A stretch of DNA of 64,000 bases from Shewanella ulleungensis (GCF_014648315.1 NZ_BMQW01000002.1:1-64000); one strand, 5' to 3'; counted from the first letter of the stretch, positions 1 through 9,419 are shown. Notes: generated from the letters alone by a model not told the origin. Program-made: numbers and translations.

Positions 1-97
1 GATATAGAGTCTGGGGACCCAATAACGCCTGAACTATTGTGTTAACGCCTCGCTACTCGTCCTGAATAAACGTGCAATTAACGGTAAAAAATAAAGC

Positions 98-209
98 GGC
101 AAGGATGCAAGATGTTGTGCGCTTATTATTAGTATGATGTTGTTGCTATTTGCTTTGTATTATCAGTTCGCTGGGGGACCAACCAATAATACACTCATAC
201 ATCCTTGCC
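98..209. repeat. Short inverted repeat pair at left edge
   Basis: A perfect 10-bp inverted repeat (GGCAAGGATG at 98-107, its complement at 200-209) brackets about 90 bases just downstream of the orphan HTH gene. A related pair of CTGGGG(G)ACC words lies at 11-20 and 171-180. No ORF is seen in 1-223. These may be the ends of a small decayed insertion element or a weak transcription terminator, but there is no T-tract and no obvious target duplication. Function is unknown. Confidence 0.35.
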
Positions 210-223
210 AAAACGGTTGTGGC

Positions 224-475
224 TTAACTTGCCATTGTTTGTAACTGTTGACTTAACTGAGTAATTTTTTGCTGTAAAAGAGCGATCTCTGACACAATTG
301 CACCACGTTTTTCAGTTTTATGGCTTTCGCTTTGCTTGACCCATTTATATACTGTTTTTGATGACACACCATATTGCTTGGCTACGTCAGATAAGAGGCG
401 ATTATGCACTTTGACTTCGCTTATCACCTGATGTTGAAAGTCCACTGGATATTGTCTTGCAGTTGAAATACTCAT
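224..475 (-). CDS. Orphan IS3-type OrfA-like helix-turn-helix protein
   Basis: This 83-residue protein looks like the first reading frame (OrfA) of an IS3-family element. It has an N-terminal helix-turn-helix with the AKQYGVSSKTVYKWVK pattern (about residues 31-47) and a C-terminal heptad segment rich in Leu and Gln (about 62-80), as expected for a leucine zipper. OrfA normally binds IS ends and is fused by frameshifting to an OrfB integrase. No OrfB with a DDE catalytic domain follows in the 223 bases downstream on this strand, so it is either a solitary remnant or a domesticated DNA-binding protein. A 50-residue ORF ends 20 bases upstream. The HTH family call is good; function beyond DNA binding is not supported. 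Confidence 0.6.
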   Translation of the reverse strand: MSISTARQYPVDFQHQVISEVKVHNRLLSDVAKQYGVSSKTVYKWVKQSESHKTEKRGAIVSEIALLQQKITQLSQQLQTMAS

Positions 476-495
476 CTTATTGATTCCTTAATGCT

Positions 496-648
496 TTATT
501 TGTATTTGCTTGAACGGGATTCAACTTCATCCCATTGACTGCAACCAAGATGCGCTAAGAAAAAAATGTTTTGACGGCATTGTTCAACCAGTTTAGCAAC
601 CATGCTATTAACTGTTTTGATGTTCTGACCTAGGTTCATTTTACTCAT
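496..648 (-). CDS. Small unrecognised ORF (50 aa)
   Basis: An ATG at 648 preceded by a good ribosome binding site (AGGAGAT, 6 bases away) opens a 50-codon frame ending at 496. The product starts MSKMNLGQNIKTVN, has one central hydrophobic patch (NIFFLAHLG) and ends basic (RSSKYK). I recognise no family. It sits 20 bases before the orphan HTH gene on the same strand, so the two may be one transcript. About 70 bases upstream is a sigma-54-like promoter with NtrC-like sites beyond it. The ribosome site and tight pairing with the next gene are the only coding evidence; it could also be a remnant of an insertion element. Confidence 0.4.
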   Translation of the reverse strand: MSKMNLGQNIKTVNSMVAKLVEQCRQNIFFLAHLGCSQWDEVESRSSKYK

Positions 649-720
649 CGCTATCTCCTACAAATGACAATGGACTGCTTAAAAATCAAACTACTACTTA
701 GTAGGTATCTGTTTGTCTAT

Positions 721-738
721 ATGAAAAGTGTGTGCCAA
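721..738 (-). promoter_or_regulatory. Possible sigma-54 promoter upstream of the 50-aa ORF
   Basis: Read on the minus strand, 738-721 gives TTGGCACACACTTTTCAT. The -24 element TGGCAC is perfect and the spacing to the -12 element is right, but the -12 reads TTTC instead of TTGC. The predicted start point near 711 is about 60 bases before the ATG at 648. NtrC-like sites lie about 130 bases upstream, a normal enhancer distance. It is a match by eye only. Confidence 0.35.
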
Positions 739-820
739 CTTTTAAATCTATTTAAAATTGTTATATAACAATACCTTACCGTTTTTTTGATATTTCTAAA
801 TATTAGGCTGTTTGTTTTAA

Positions 821-847
821 TTGGTGCAATTGCACTAATTTGGTGAA
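821..847. promoter_or_regulatory. NtrC-like enhancer sites
   Basis: Bases 831-847 read TGCACTAATTTGGTGAA, matching the NtrC dyad TGCACYA-N3-TGGTGCA at all but one base. An overlapping near-palindrome, TTGGTGCAATTGCACTAA at 821-838, offers further half-sites. The centre is about 130 bases upstream of the predicted sigma-54 start. NtrC binding is inferred from the consensus. Confidence 0.4.
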
Positions 848-1477
848 CCAAGTATTGCGCTCTTTCTGTTTATTTCGAAGCAGTATGGCGATAATTTATG
901 GCAATAAAAGGTCATGTTAATGACAAAATGAGGACATTGCGTTTGTCACTTTTGCAGAAGATAAATAGTTGTGCGTTAAATACCCCTAAAAGTGATTGGG
1001 CTAGCATTAAAGCACTGTGTTACGCAGTATTATTGTGAGTTTTTGGATGAGTTTACTGAGGCGCTAAAATAGCAGGGTTTGTGGCATACCATGATATTTT
1101 GTAAGCTATCTTAAATGGATCGTGCAGAGGGAGAATATTAAATGATTCATTTTAATTTTTTGCTTTAATTAACTTGAACAATTGATTTTTAAGTTTAAAT
1201 CACAGTGCTTTACTGAGAAGGTACAAGCTGTTGTTTACAATGTATTATGCATTGAAAATGTATTTTCAACCTTGAGGTGCAAGTGCCTTTTAGTCAGCGC
1301 ACGACAGCAGAGTAATTTTTTAAGGCGTTACACTTAATTTGAGCGGTAAACGATTGATTGTGAAATATGAGTAGTGAATGATTAATCGTAGTTTATAGGC
1401 TGTTAGCTGTAAAAAATTAACATTAAAAAACTCGAAAACGTTTAACCGGCGTTTGATTAGATGATCGGCGCTCTGCC

Positions 1478-1747
1478 TTAGCATCCTTCATCGAATTTAT
1501 CGTTAATTAGATTACATACCGCATCTAATGCCGTTGCTGCATCTGGTCCTGTTGCTGTGACGGTGATCATTTTTCCTATACCACTTTCTAGCATGAGTAA
1601 CCCTAATACACTAGCCGCACTGGCTTGTTTATCTGCTTGAATTAAGGTGATTTCAGCATCAAAGTCAGCAGCCAATATAGCTAACTTTGTTGCTGCACGG
1701 GCATGTAAACCCAATTTATTTGAAATGGTTACTTGACGTTCAAGCAT
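1478..1747 (-). CDS. ptsO: Phosphocarrier protein NPr (nitrogen PTS)
   Basis: HPr-family protein of the nitrogen-branch phosphotransferase system. It passes phosphate from EI-Ntr (PtsP) to the PtsN protein encoded two genes upstream. The phospho-acceptor His15 lies in GLHARAATKL; the usual Pro after HAR is Ala. The rest fits an 89-residue HPr fold. I chose ATG 1747 because GGAG lies 8 bases before it and the N-terminus then aligns with E. coli NPr; a GTG at 1756 is in frame but lies within that ribosome site region. It is the last gene of the rpoN-hpf-ptsN-rapZ-ptsO cluster, 20 bases after rapZ. Confidence 0.93.
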   Translation of the reverse strand: MLERQVTISNKLGLHARAATKLAILAADFDAEITLIQADKQASAASVLGLLMLESGIGKMITVTATGPDAATALDAVCNLINDKFDEGC

Positions 1748-1767
1748 GGCCGGCACTCCACGTAGGG

Positions 1768-2631
1768 CTATAGTGTTTCTTCACTGATATTTAGCTCTCT
1801 GTGGCGGGCATTGACAATGTGTTTACTACCTTGTCTAAACCGTTTTGCGAGTTGATCTGTGATATAAACAGAGCGATGTTGTCCACCTGTACAGCCGATA
1901 GCGATGGTTAAATAACTTCGATTATTACGCTCTAAGTGCGGCATCCAGGTTTCGAATAGATTTTCAATTTGCCAAATAAACTTATTCACCAGAGGCTGAC
2001 GGCCTAGAAACTCTTGTACCGGCTCGTCTAGACCAGTAAATGGTCTTAATTCTATCTCCCAATGTGGGTTAGGTAAAAAGCGCACATCGAACATAAAATC
2101 TGCTTCGGTTGGCATACCGTGTTTAAAGCCAAACGATTCAAAATTAATCACTAACTCTTTATCCACACTGCCAAGTAATATTTGTCTGACTTGATCGCTT
2201 AACTCATAAATATTGAGTGCTGACGTATCGACGTAATGATCAACCATTTTAGCGATAGGTTCGAGTAAACGACCTTCTAATTTAATCGCTTCTTGTAATG
2301 AAATATGGTTTTTAGATAGCGGGTGTAATCTGCGGGTTTCGCTGTAGCGTTTAAGTAAAACTTTGTCGCTAGAGTTTAAGAAAAAACTAGTGATTTCGGT
2401 ATCAGGTTGCAGTATTTCAAGTTGCTCTTGTAGCACTTTACCTTGTTCTGCAATATTGCGCACATCGACACTAATCGCTACTAGGTCATTACTGCCTTTT
2501 AGTTGAGCCAGTAAGGTGCCTATTAGCGGTAATGGCAGGTTATCAACACAGTAGTAGCCTAGGTCTTCTAGTACTCTTAATGCAACTGATTTACCTGAGC
2601 CTGACCGTCCTGATACGATGACAAGTTTCAT
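1768..2631 (-). CDS. rapZ: RNase adapter protein RapZ
   Basis: 287 residues, the usual RapZ length. An N-terminal P-loop (GRSGSGKS, residues 8-15) leads a kinase-like domain; the C-terminal half holds the conserved [12 protein letters not shown] motif of the RNA-binding domain. In E. coli, RapZ binds the small RNAs GlmY/GlmZ and presents GlmZ to RNase E, tuning glucosamine-6-phosphate synthesis. Whether those RNAs exist here cannot be seen. The start overlaps the ptsN stop by 4 bases, implying translational coupling inside the nitrogen-PTS cluster. Confidence 0.95.
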   Translation of the reverse strand: MKLVIVSGRSGSGKSVALRVLEDLGYYCVDNLPLPLIGTLLAQLKGSNDLVAISVDVRNIAEQGKVLQEQLEILQPDTEITSFFLNSSDKVLLKRYSETRRLHPLSKNHISLQEAIKLEGRLLEPIAKMVDHYVDTSALNIYELSDQVRQILLGSVDKELVINFESFGFKHGMPTEADFMFDVRFLPNPHWEIELRPFTGLDEPVQEFLGRQPLVNKFIWQIENLFETWMPHLERNNRSYLTIAIGCTGGQHRSVYITDQLAKRFRQGSKHIVNARHRELNISEETL

Positions 2632-3071
2632 GCCGTAATTACCTGATAGAGTTCTGTAGAGTCGTGGATTTTACGTAGCTGTTTTAGTACTTGTTTGTCG
2701 CTGAGTTTTTGGGCCATCGATGATAAAGTGCTCAAGTGCTGTTGGCACTGATCTGCAGGCACTAATAGCGCAAATAAGATATCGACAGGTTGTTTATCGA
2801 TGGCATCGAAAGAAATGGGTTCTTCGCATTTTACAAAGATCGCAATAGGTTGATCGATTGTGGTTAATCGGCCATGAGGTATTGCAATACCATTACCTAT
2901 ACCTGTGCTACCCATTTTTTCTCTTGCGAGTAGGCTTTCAAACACCTCTTGCGAAGACAGGGTTGGGTACTGGGCAGCGACTAAATCGCTGATAAGTTCC
3001 AGTACCTTTTTCTTACTGCCCGGTGTGGCACAGGTAGTGCATTCCGGCTGCAGGATGGTACAAAGTTCCAT
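2628..3071 (-). CDS. ptsN: Nitrogen regulatory PTS protein EIIA-Ntr
   Basis: A 147-residue EIIA of the fructose/mannitol type. The active-site histidine is in GIAIPHGRL (about residue 66), preceded by the typical [12 protein letters not shown] stretch. EIIA-Ntr receives phosphate from NPr and in enterics regulates K+ uptake and stress responses through its phosphorylation state. It lies 2 bases downstream of hpf and overlaps rapZ by 4 bases. The N-terminus contains two Cys residues close together (ECTTCATPG), which E. coli PtsN lacks; their role is unknown. Confidence 0.95.
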   Translation of the reverse strand: MELCTILQPECTTCATPGSKKKVLELISDLVAAQYPTLSSQEVFESLLAREKMGSTGIGNGIAIPHGRLTTIDQPIAIFVKCEEPISFDAIDKQPVDILFALLVPADQCQQHLSTLSSMAQKLSDKQVLKQLRKIHDSTELYQVITA

Positions 3072-3073
3072 CG

Positions 3074-3361
3074 TTAGTGTTTTGTATACTTCTCTTTGTG
3101 TTTAATTACCTGACGATCGAGCTTATCTATCAGGGCGTCTATTGCTGCATACATGTCTGTATGTTCTGACATTGCAAAAATCTCTCCGCCCTTTAGGCTG
3201 ACTTTAGCTTCTGCTTTTTGTTGTAACTTTTCAACGTTGAGTACAACGTGAACATTATTGATCTGATCGAAGTGCCGTTCAAGCTTTGAAAACTTTTCCT
3301 GAACGTATTCACGTAAAGATTCGGTTATTTCAACATGATGCCCAGATAAATTGATCTGCAT
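3074..3361 (-). CDS. hpf: Ribosome hibernation promoting factor (short form)
   Basis: 95 residues, matching the short HPF/YhbH family. The N-terminus (MQINLSGHHVEITESLREYV) and the following beta-alpha-beta pattern are typical, with a C-terminal basic end (KHKEKYTKH). HPF binds the 30S subunit in stationary phase and promotes 100S dimer formation. It has no long-HPF C-terminal dimerisation domain. It sits 24 bases after rpoN and immediately before ptsN, the standard order. An AGAAG ribosome site lies just before the ATG. Confidence 0.95.
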   Translation of the reverse strand: MQINLSGHHVEITESLREYVQEKFSKLERHFDQINNVHVVLNVEKLQQKAEAKVSLKGGEIFAMSEHTDMYAAIDALIDKLDRQVIKHKEKYTKH

Positions 3362-3385
3362 TACACTTCTCCATTGTTGAGTGAA

Positions 3386-4870
3386 TTATAAACTCTTACG
3401 TTGGTTTGAGGGTGGGATCAGCATTGCCTCACGGTATTTTGCTATCGTACGACGAGCAACGTTTATGCCCTGTTCGGCCAGTAGTTGAGCCATTTTACTG
3501 TCGCTAAGTGGCTTTTTCTGGTTTTCTGCAGCAACCAATTTTTTAATAAAAGCGCGGATTGCTGTCGATGAGCATTCTCCGCCATCGTCAGTACTGACAT
3601 GACTAGAGAAAAAGTATTTTAATTCAAACAAACCTCGCGGGGTGTGCATGTATTTTTGTGTAGTAACACGCGAGATCGTCGACTCATGCATTTCTACGGC
3701 TTCAGCAATATCGTTTAATACCATAGGTTTCATGGCTTCTTCACCATACTCGAAAAAACCTTGTTGAAATTGCACAATACAATTGGCCACTTTTAACAGG
3801 GTATCGTTACGGCTTTCAATGCTTTTAATAAACCATTTTGCTTCTTGTAAATGACCTCGAATAAACTGAGTATCAGATGGATTTTTACTGCTACGAGCCA
3901 TTGCAGCATACTGCTGATTAACACCAATTTTTGGCATATTATCTGGATTGAGTTCAACAACCCAACGGCCATTCTTTTTAAATACAGTAACATCTGGGAT
4001 GACATATTCGTCATCGGTAGCTGTGATCAATAACCCAGGACGTGGATTGAGAGATTGAATCAAGGTAATGGCGTCACGTAACTCATCTTCTTTTAACCGA
4101 GTTTTACGCATTAATAACCTAAAGTCACGGCTAGCGATTAAATCTAAATAGTCTTTGATGAGCATTCGCGCATTATCAATGTGCGGGGTTGATTCAGCAT
4201 ATTGAGCAAGTTGAATTAATAGGCATTCACTAAGGTCGCGTGCTGCAACACCTACCGGATCAAAATGTTGAATTCGCTTTAATACAGCTTGAACTTCATC
4301 AAGCTCAATATTTTCATCGCCCATTGCTTCAAGTATTTCTTCTGTGCTTTGGGTCAGATAGCCGCGTTCATCTATCGCATCAATAATGGCCGTTGCTATG
4401 GCAAGGTCTGTGTCTGAAAATGGCGTTAAGTTTTTTTGCCACTCTAAATGCTCATATAAGCCTTCAGTGGTTTCCCCTTGAAAAGGCATGTCATCGTCAC
4501 GCATGCTTGCACTGCCAGAACCTGACATGGGGGAGGCTGTATATACTTCATCCCAAGTCGTGTCCATGGGCATGTCATCCATGGTTTCTTTACTGATGGA
4601 TTCGGTGGTGTCGACGGTTGAAGTATCTTTTTCGACATTCACATTACTGTTGTCACTGAAGTCGGTGTCTGATTGATCGCGACTTTCTTTTAACGGATCT
4701 TTAGCTTGAGAAAATTCATCTTCTATTTCAAGCAATGGATTTGAATCCAATGCCTGTTGGATTTCTTGCTGTAGCTCCAATGAAGATAACTGCAGCAAGC
4801 GGATGGCTTGCTGCAATTGAGGGGTCATAGTGAGGTGCTGACCCATTTTAAGTTGGAGTGACGCTTTCAT
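3386..4870 (-). CDS. rpoN: RNA polymerase sigma-54 factor
   Basis: 494 residues with the three sigma-54 regions. The Gln/Leu-rich activator-interacting segment is at residues 1-50 ([22 protein letters not shown]), then an acidic variable region II with many Asp/Ser (about 55-135), then the core-binding and DNA-binding parts. The C-terminal RpoN box [13 protein letters not shown], which reads the -24 element, is intact. This factor would serve the two sigma-54-like promoters proposed in this window (near 730 and 38193). It follows lptB after a 144-base gap that may hold its own promoter. Confidence 0.97.
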   Translation of the reverse strand: MKASLQLKMGQHLTMTPQLQQAIRLLQLSSLELQQEIQQALDSNPLLEIEDEFSQAKDPLKESRDQSDTDFSDNSNVNVEKDTSTVDTTESISKETMDDMPMDTTWDEVYTASPMSGSGSASMRDDDMPFQGETTEGLYEHLEWQKNLTPFSDTDLAIATAIIDAIDERGYLTQSTEEILEAMGDENIELDEVQAVLKRIQHFDPVGVAARDLSECLLIQLAQYAESTPHIDNARMLIKDYLDLIASRDFRLLMRKTRLKEDELRDAITLIQSLNPRPGLLITATDDEYVIPDVTVFKKNGRWVVELNPDNMPKIGVNQQYAAMARSSKNPSDTQFIRGHLQEAKWFIKSIESRNDTLLKVANCIVQFQQGFFEYGEEAMKPMVLNDIAEAVEMHESTISRVTTQKYMHTPRGLFELKYFFSSHVSTDDGGECSSTAIRAFIKKLVAAENQKKPLSDSKMAQLLAEQGINVARRTIAKYREAMLIPPSNQRKSL

Positions 4871-5014
4871 TTACCGCTTATCCCTAGATGATTTCCATAA
4901 AAATGACAATTTCGAAAAACTGTAATGGATTGTCTCGTACGTCAATGACATTTCACGCAATTTAGGTATCGTTCAATGGAATGAATTAGATAGGCTAAAA
5001 GGCTTATAACCTAA

Positions 5015-5746
5015 CTATAGCTTGAATTGTTCACCTAAGTACACAGCTCGAACCTGTTGATTGCTTAAGATCTCATCAGGTGTACCCTCAGCAATTAAAT
5101 TACCTTGGCTAACGATGTAAGCTCTTTCACATACATCGAGTGTTTCGCGAACATTATGGTCGGTGATCAGTACCCCTAATCCACGACTTTTTAGCTGTTG
5201 TATAATTTTTTTAATGTCGATAACTGAAATCGGATCAACACCTGCAAAAGGTTCATCAAGCAATATGAATTTAGGATTGGCGGCGAGTGCTCGAGCTATT
5301 TCGACTCGACGGCGTTCACCACCAGACAATGACATACCTTGGCTGTCGCGAATGTGGGTAATGTGAAACTCTTCGAGTAAATGTTGGAGTTGTTCAATAC
5401 GCTCGTCATTAGTGAGTTCTTTGCGGGTTTGTAATACCGCCATGATATTGTCGTGCACGGTTAGTTTGCGAAAAATACTGGCTTCTTGCGGTAAGTAACC
5501 AATGCCTTTACGTGCTCTAAGGTGCATTGGGTCAGAGGTGAGGTCGTCGTTATCAATTAAAATACGGCCTTTATCGCTTTTTACTAACCCGACAACCATA
5601 TAAAAAGTGGTTGTTTTACCTGCACCATTAGGGCCAAGCAAACCCACAATTTGCCCTGTTTTTACTGTTAAGCTTACGTCTTTTACTACTTGGCGCGCTT
5701 TATAGCTTTTGGCTAAATTTTCAGCTGTTAAAGTAATTTGGGTCAT
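5015..5746 (-). CDS. lptB: LPS export ABC transporter ATPase LptB
   Basis: 243-residue cytoplasmic ATPase that powers LPS extraction from the inner membrane through LptFG. Walker A is [10 protein letters not shown] (about residues 38-47), the signature is [15 protein letters not shown], and Walker B is [13 protein letters not shown], followed by the switch His in TDHNVRET. The length and the family-specific [10 protein letters not shown] segment separate it from generic ABC ATPases. Its start overlaps the lptA stop by 4 bases. lptFG are not in this window. Confidence 0.97.
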   Translation of the reverse strand: MTQITLTAENLAKSYKARQVVKDVSLTVKTGQIVGLLGPNGAGKTTTFYMVVGLVKSDKGRILIDNDDLTSDPMHLRARKGIGYLPQEASIFRKLTVHDNIMAVLQTRKELTNDERIEQLQHLLEEFHITHIRDSQGMSLSGGERRRVEIARALAANPKFILLDEPFAGVDPISVIDIKKIIQQLKSRGLGVLITDHNVRETLDVCERAYIVSQGNLIAEGTPDEILSNQQVRAVYLGEQFKL

Positions 5747-6324
5747 GGTTTTATCTGCTTGTTGACTGGGATCTCAGGTAGCTTTTGCTTTGGTGCTGAC
5801 TCGTCTTGGAAATTTTCTGGTTGAATAATCGTGATGACGCGATCTTGGCCTTTACCTGTACTTTCTGCGATTAACTCTTGGGCTTTAATGTTGTATTTAA
5901 TTAAGTTGCCCGTTACCTGGCTGCCTGCTTGGTCTAGCTTGGCATTACCGGTTAATGTAAGTGTTGTCGTCGCGAGATCGTAACTGATTTCGTTGGCACT
6001 GGCGGTACCGATGTTACCGTCGTCGAGTTCTTGCGAAAATGTTGCGGGTTTACCTGTCGCAATTAAGCGTTTTGACACACCGTTTTGTGGCGTAAATGCG
6101 CGCAATTCGTCGGCATTTATATTAATGGTGCCTTGCACAATAGTGACGGGACCATTAAAGACAATTTGATTGTTTTTAATGTCGGCAGACTGGCTGACAG
6201 CAGCAATTTTCAATTCTTGTTTGAGATCACCTTGCTTTGCCATTGCTGGAATGCTCAGCATGCAAAGTAAGCCACTTAATAGTAATGCGGCATTGGCGCG
6301 AGGATGTCGATTATTGTGACTCAT
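5743..6324 (-). CDS. lptA: Periplasmic LPS bridge protein LptA
   Basis: 193 residues. An N-terminal signal peptide with a hydrophobic core ends near PAMA-K (about residue 29), followed by the OstA-like beta-jellyroll domain (about 35-165) that forms the periplasmic LPS bridge between LptC and LptD. The C-terminal tail is Pro/Lys-rich. The gene overlaps lptC by 14 bases and lptB by 4, so the three are tightly coupled. Confidence 0.93.
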   Translation of the reverse strand: MSHNNRHPRANAALLLSGLLCMLSIPAMAKQGDLKQELKIAAVSQSADIKNNQIVFNGPVTIVQGTININADELRAFTPQNGVSKRLIATGKPATFSQELDDGNIGTASANEISYDLATTTLTLTGNAKLDQAGSQVTGNLIKYNIKAQELIAESTGKGQDRVITIIQPENFQDESAPKQKLPEIPVNKQIKP

Positions 6325-6871
6325 ATGTTCCTTCTACTTCGCTTAGTAGCGATAATTTTTGCGAATTCAAGTCAGCATGTAGGCCTAAACCTTGAATCAT
6401 AAACCCTTTACCTTTGATATACACCATCTCTTGTGAGCTACCTATCATGGTTGATAAATCTAGGGTAACAGCTTGTGTGGTCACTGACTGTAAAGGTTCC
6501 TCAATATCAATGGCATCGATAATAACATTATTTTCTAAGCTGACTTTATTGCTCTGTTTATTTAATTGCCCTTTATCTGCACTGAGTTGCCATTGTGCTT
6601 TACCATTTTCTGGGTAAATTAAATAAACTGGATCAGTAAAGTGTGTGATATCACTGGAAGCATAATGCTCCATATGCTTCGCCGTTACTTTACTGGCAAT
6701 TAAACCTTGTTCATTGTATTCGGTAGTGCGTAAGTCGTCGGCAACAAAATCTGGTCGCTCAATACCGACCACTTTAACGGCATCCATTTCACTGCGTTTT
6801 ACTTGTGTTTGCCAGTACAACACAAGGGCAAGACCGAAAAATGCCGCAATCGCGATGGAGACCCTATTCAT
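6311..6871 (-). CDS. lptC: LPS export protein LptC
   Basis: 186 residues with one N-terminal membrane anchor (about residues 5-21) and a periplasmic jellyroll domain. LptC is bound to LptBFG and hands LPS to LptA. Sequence conservation in the family is low; the call rests on length, anchor topology, residual LptC-like pattern (RPDFVADDLRTTEYNEQGLI) and the kdsC-lptC-lptA-lptB order. It overlaps kdsC by 4 bases and lptA by 14. Confidence 0.93.
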   Translation of the reverse strand: MNRVSIAIAAFFGLALVLYWQTQVKRSEMDAVKVVGIERPDFVADDLRTTEYNEQGLIASKVTAKHMEHYASSDITHFTDPVYLIYPENGKAQWQLSADKGQLNKQSNKVSLENNVIIDAIDIEEPLQSVTTQAVTLDLSTMIGSSQEMVYIKGKGFMIQGLGLHADLNSQKLSLLSEVEGTYESQ

Positions 6872-7431
6872 ATACTCATACCATGAGCACTGGTAAATTT
6901 ATCTTGGCTTAATAATAGTAAATCAGTGAGTTCACGCAACGCACCATGGCCACCATTGATACTGGTAGTCATATGGCAATGTTGTTTAACAAATGGGTGA
7001 CCGTCGGCCACACAAACCGCAAGCCCAACGGCTTTCATTACAGGTAAATCGACCATATCATCACCAATGTAAGCCACTTCGTCTGAGGTGACATTATATA
7101 AAGACAATAATGCCTCAAATGGTTCAAATTTGTTGTCGATGCCTTGATAAATGTGTTTAACCCCTAGTGCTGTCATACGGGTTTCAACAATTTTTGATTT
7201 ACGCCCCGTAATAACGGCAACATGAATTCCGCTTGTTAGGGCAGAGCGAACGCCATATCCATCGCGAGTGTGGAAGGCTTTTAATTCTTCACCGGCATTG
7301 CTTAGGTAAATTCGACCGTCAGAAAATACGCCATCGACATCGCATATTAACAATTTGATTTTTTTAGCGCGTTGCCAAATATCGTCACTGATTGGACCGT
7401 AAAAACCTGGATGAGTGCTTGTATCTGTCAT
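6868..7431 (-). CDS. kdsC: 3-deoxy-D-manno-octulosonate 8-phosphate phosphatase KdsC
   Basis: 187-residue HAD phosphatase of the C0 class, which acts as a tetramer without a cap domain. It removes phosphate from Kdo-8-P to give Kdo for LPS inner core. HAD motif I is LLICDVDGVFSDG (nucleophile about Asp30, acid/base Asp32), motif II is VAVITGRKS, and motif IV is YIGDDMVDLPVM. It is followed by lptC with overlapping ends and preceded 2 bases upstream by kdsD, grouping Kdo synthesis with LPS export. Confidence 0.96.
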   Translation of the reverse strand: MTDTSTHPGFYGPISDDIWQRAKKIKLLICDVDGVFSDGRIYLSNAGEELKAFHTRDGYGVRSALTSGIHVAVITGRKSKIVETRMTALGVKHIYQGIDNKFEPFEALLSLYNVTSDEVAYIGDDMVDLPVMKAVGLAVCVADGHPFVKQHCHMTTSINGGHGALRELTDLLLLSQDKFTSAHGMSI

Positions 7432-7433
7432 GG

Positions 7434-8411
7434 TTAAATAACTCCTGCTTTAACCATATCGAGCATATTTAGCGCCCCGATCGGTTGGTGTTGTGGGTTA
7501 ACGACAATCAGTCCGTTAATATTTCTCTCTTCCATGATTTGCAGTGCTTGTGCCGCCAAAATACCGCTAGGGCTCGTGACACAATTTTTGGTCATTACCT
7601 GTGAAATAGGCGTGGTGCGTAAGTTTACTTCAGCATCGATAATGCGGCGCAAATCGCCATCAGTAAAAATACCGACTAGGGTATTTTTTTTATCGACAAT
7701 GGCTGTCATGCCGAGGCCTTTTTTCGATATTTCGTACAGTGCTTCAGTAATACAGATGTCGTCGCTTACGCTCGGTAAGCTTTCACCTTGATGCATCACA
7801 TCTTCGACTTTTAATAATAATTTACGGCCTAATGATCCTCCCGGATGTGATAGAGCAAAATCGTCTCGGGTAAATCCTTTTGCTTGCAGTAATGCAATGG
7901 CAAGTGCATCACCCATCGCCAAGGTCGCTGTGGTACTAGACGTTGGTGCTAATCCAAGCGGACAAGCTTCTTCTTGTACCTGAATGCAAAGATGGATTTT
8001 CGACAATCTTGCCATATTTGATTCTGGTTTACCGGTAATCGCGATGACAGGAACGCCCATACGTTGAATAACAGGCAGTAAGGTGAGTATTTCGCTTGAT
8101 TCACCTGAGTTAGAGATGGCAAGCACGATGTCATTTTTATCCAATGCGCCTAAATCGCCATGACTTGCTTCGCCAGGGTGTACAAAAAAGGCTGGTGTGC
8201 CGGTACTGGCAAACGTTGCCGATATTTTATTCCCAATATGGCCTGATTTACCCATGCCCATGACAATGACTTTGCCCTTGCATTGCATAATTAGTTCGCA
8301 AGCCTGGCCAAACTCTACTGAATCAACATATTGATATAAATTATCTAATGCCGCTTTTTCAATATCGATAACTTTGCGGCCCCATTGGCGAAACTGAGTT
8401 TGATCTACCAT
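7434..8411 (-). CDS. kdsD: D-arabinose 5-phosphate isomerase KdsD
   Basis: 325 residues. A SIS sugar-isomerase domain (about residues 40-175, with GMGKSGHIGNK and AISNSGES) is followed by two CBS domains (about 210-325). It converts ribulose-5-P to arabinose-5-P, the first dedicated step toward Kdo. Length and domain order match E. coli KdsD/GutQ; the location next to kdsC supports kdsD. It lies 45 bases after the exchanger gene and 2 bases before kdsC. Confidence 0.96.
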   Translation of the reverse strand: MVDQTQFRQWGRKVIDIEKAALDNLYQYVDSVEFGQACELIMQCKGKVIVMGMGKSGHIGNKISATFASTGTPAFFVHPGEASHGDLGALDKNDIVLAISNSGESSEILTLLPVIQRMGVPVIAITGKPESNMARLSKIHLCIQVQEEACPLGLAPTSSTTATLAMGDALAIALLQAKGFTRDDFALSHPGGSLGRKLLLKVEDVMHQGESLPSVSDDICITEALYEISKKGLGMTAIVDKKNTLVGIFTDGDLRRIIDAEVNLRTTPISQVMTKNCVTSPSGILAAQALQIMEERNINGLIVVNPQHQPIGALNMLDMVKAGVI

Positions 8412-8456
8412 GCGTATCTCTCTTTTGGCTTAATACTTAACCTTTGATGCTCCAAC

Positions 8457-9419
8457 TTAATGGGATTGAAATACAACAATTTGGTACGCAATAAAGGTGA
8501 TTAATAATAGGACGCCATGCCAACGAGTAAGTTGTTTTTTGGCGCCACTTGATAACACTAAAACGGCTAGCGCTGCGCTTGTGCCTAATACCATATAGAA
8601 GTCTCTACCACTGGCTTGCGCATCAATCATTCCCGGGGCGATAAGCCCTGGTATCGCAAGTACGGCTAAAATATTAAATAAGTTAGAGCCAACGATATTA
8701 CCTATGGCTAAATCATCTTCTTTTTTTAATACCCCTGCAATACAGGCAGCAAGTTCTGGCAAGCTGGTACCCACTGCAATAATGGTTAAGCCAATGACCA
8801 AATCCGATAGGCCATAAAACTTGGCAATTCCGACTGCGCCATCAACCATCCAACCTGCTGATAGTGGTAGTAATATAATACCAACTACCAGCCAAATGAT
8901 AGCATGAAAGGTTGGGACGTTTTTAGGGATCTCAGATTCAAGATCGTCATCTAAAGCATCTTTGGTTTTATTGTGAGTAGCATGCCAAATGAAATAACCC
9001 ATTAATGCGAAAAATAATATCGTGAGCATGATGCCTTCTGCACGAGTTAATAAGCCATCATGTAAGGTATAACCGGCAAAAGCGGTGGCAGCTAGCATCA
9101 ATGGAATTTCACGTTTAAGCGTTTTGGAATCGACACTAATCGCGCCTAGTAATGCGGTTAATCCTAAAATTAAGGTAATGTTGGCAATGTTTGAGCCTAA
9201 AACGTTACCGACAGCAGTATCGCGCATGCCGTCCATTGAGGCCGTTGCTGCCACAAACATTTCTGGCGCTGAGCTGCCCATCGCAACGATAGTCAGTCCA
9301 ATCAGCATGGGTGGCAAGCCTAAATTACGTGCAAATGCTGCTGCTCCGTATACAAATCGATCCGCGCTCCACACTAAAACAGCAAGGCCAGCAATTAACA
9401 TTAGGATATTAACTAGCAT
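8457..9419 (-). CDS. yrbG: Calcium/sodium antiporter, YrbG family
   Basis: 320-residue inner-membrane exchanger with two inverted Na_Ca_ex repeats, each carrying the ion-binding alpha motif: AMGSSAPEMF (first repeat) and AVGTSLPELA (second). About ten hydrophobic segments are visible, with an acidic loop between the repeats (KDALDDDLESEIP). I chose ATG 9419, which has AGGAA 4 bases before it and begins at the first membrane segment; the frame is open 43 codons further upstream without a signal. It is the first gene of the minus-strand cluster and diverges from mlaF. Confidence 0.92.
   Translation of the reverse strand: MLVNILMLIAGLAVLVWSADRFVYGAAAFARNLGLPPMLIGLTIVAMGSSAPEMFVAATASMDGMRDTAVGNVLGSNIANITLILGLTALLGAISVDSKTLKREIPLMLAATAFAGYTLHDGLLTRAEGIMLTILFFALMGYFIWHATHNKTKDALDDDLESEIPKNVPTFHAIIWLVVGIILLPLSAGWMVDGAVGIAKFYGLSDLVIGLTIIAVGTSLPELAACIAGVLKKEDDLAIGNIVGSNLFNILAVLAIPGLIAPGMIDAQASGRDFYMVLGTSAALAVLVLSSGAKKQLTRWHGVLLLITFIAYQIVVFQSH

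Larger units (their letters stand above)
649..1477. other. Gene-poor stretch before ptsO
   Basis: About 830 AT-rich bases without a convincing gene. The part nearest the small ORF holds the sigma-54/NtrC-like elements listed separately. A 37-codon frame starting near 929 on the plus strand ends in a stop and has no ribosome site; it may be transposase debris. No clear rho-independent terminator follows ptsO on its strand. Confidence 0.5.

Noticed and set aside
929..1042. 37-codon plus-strand ORF in the left gap
   Set aside because: No ribosome site; an apparent continuation in another frame is too short to call a pseudogene.
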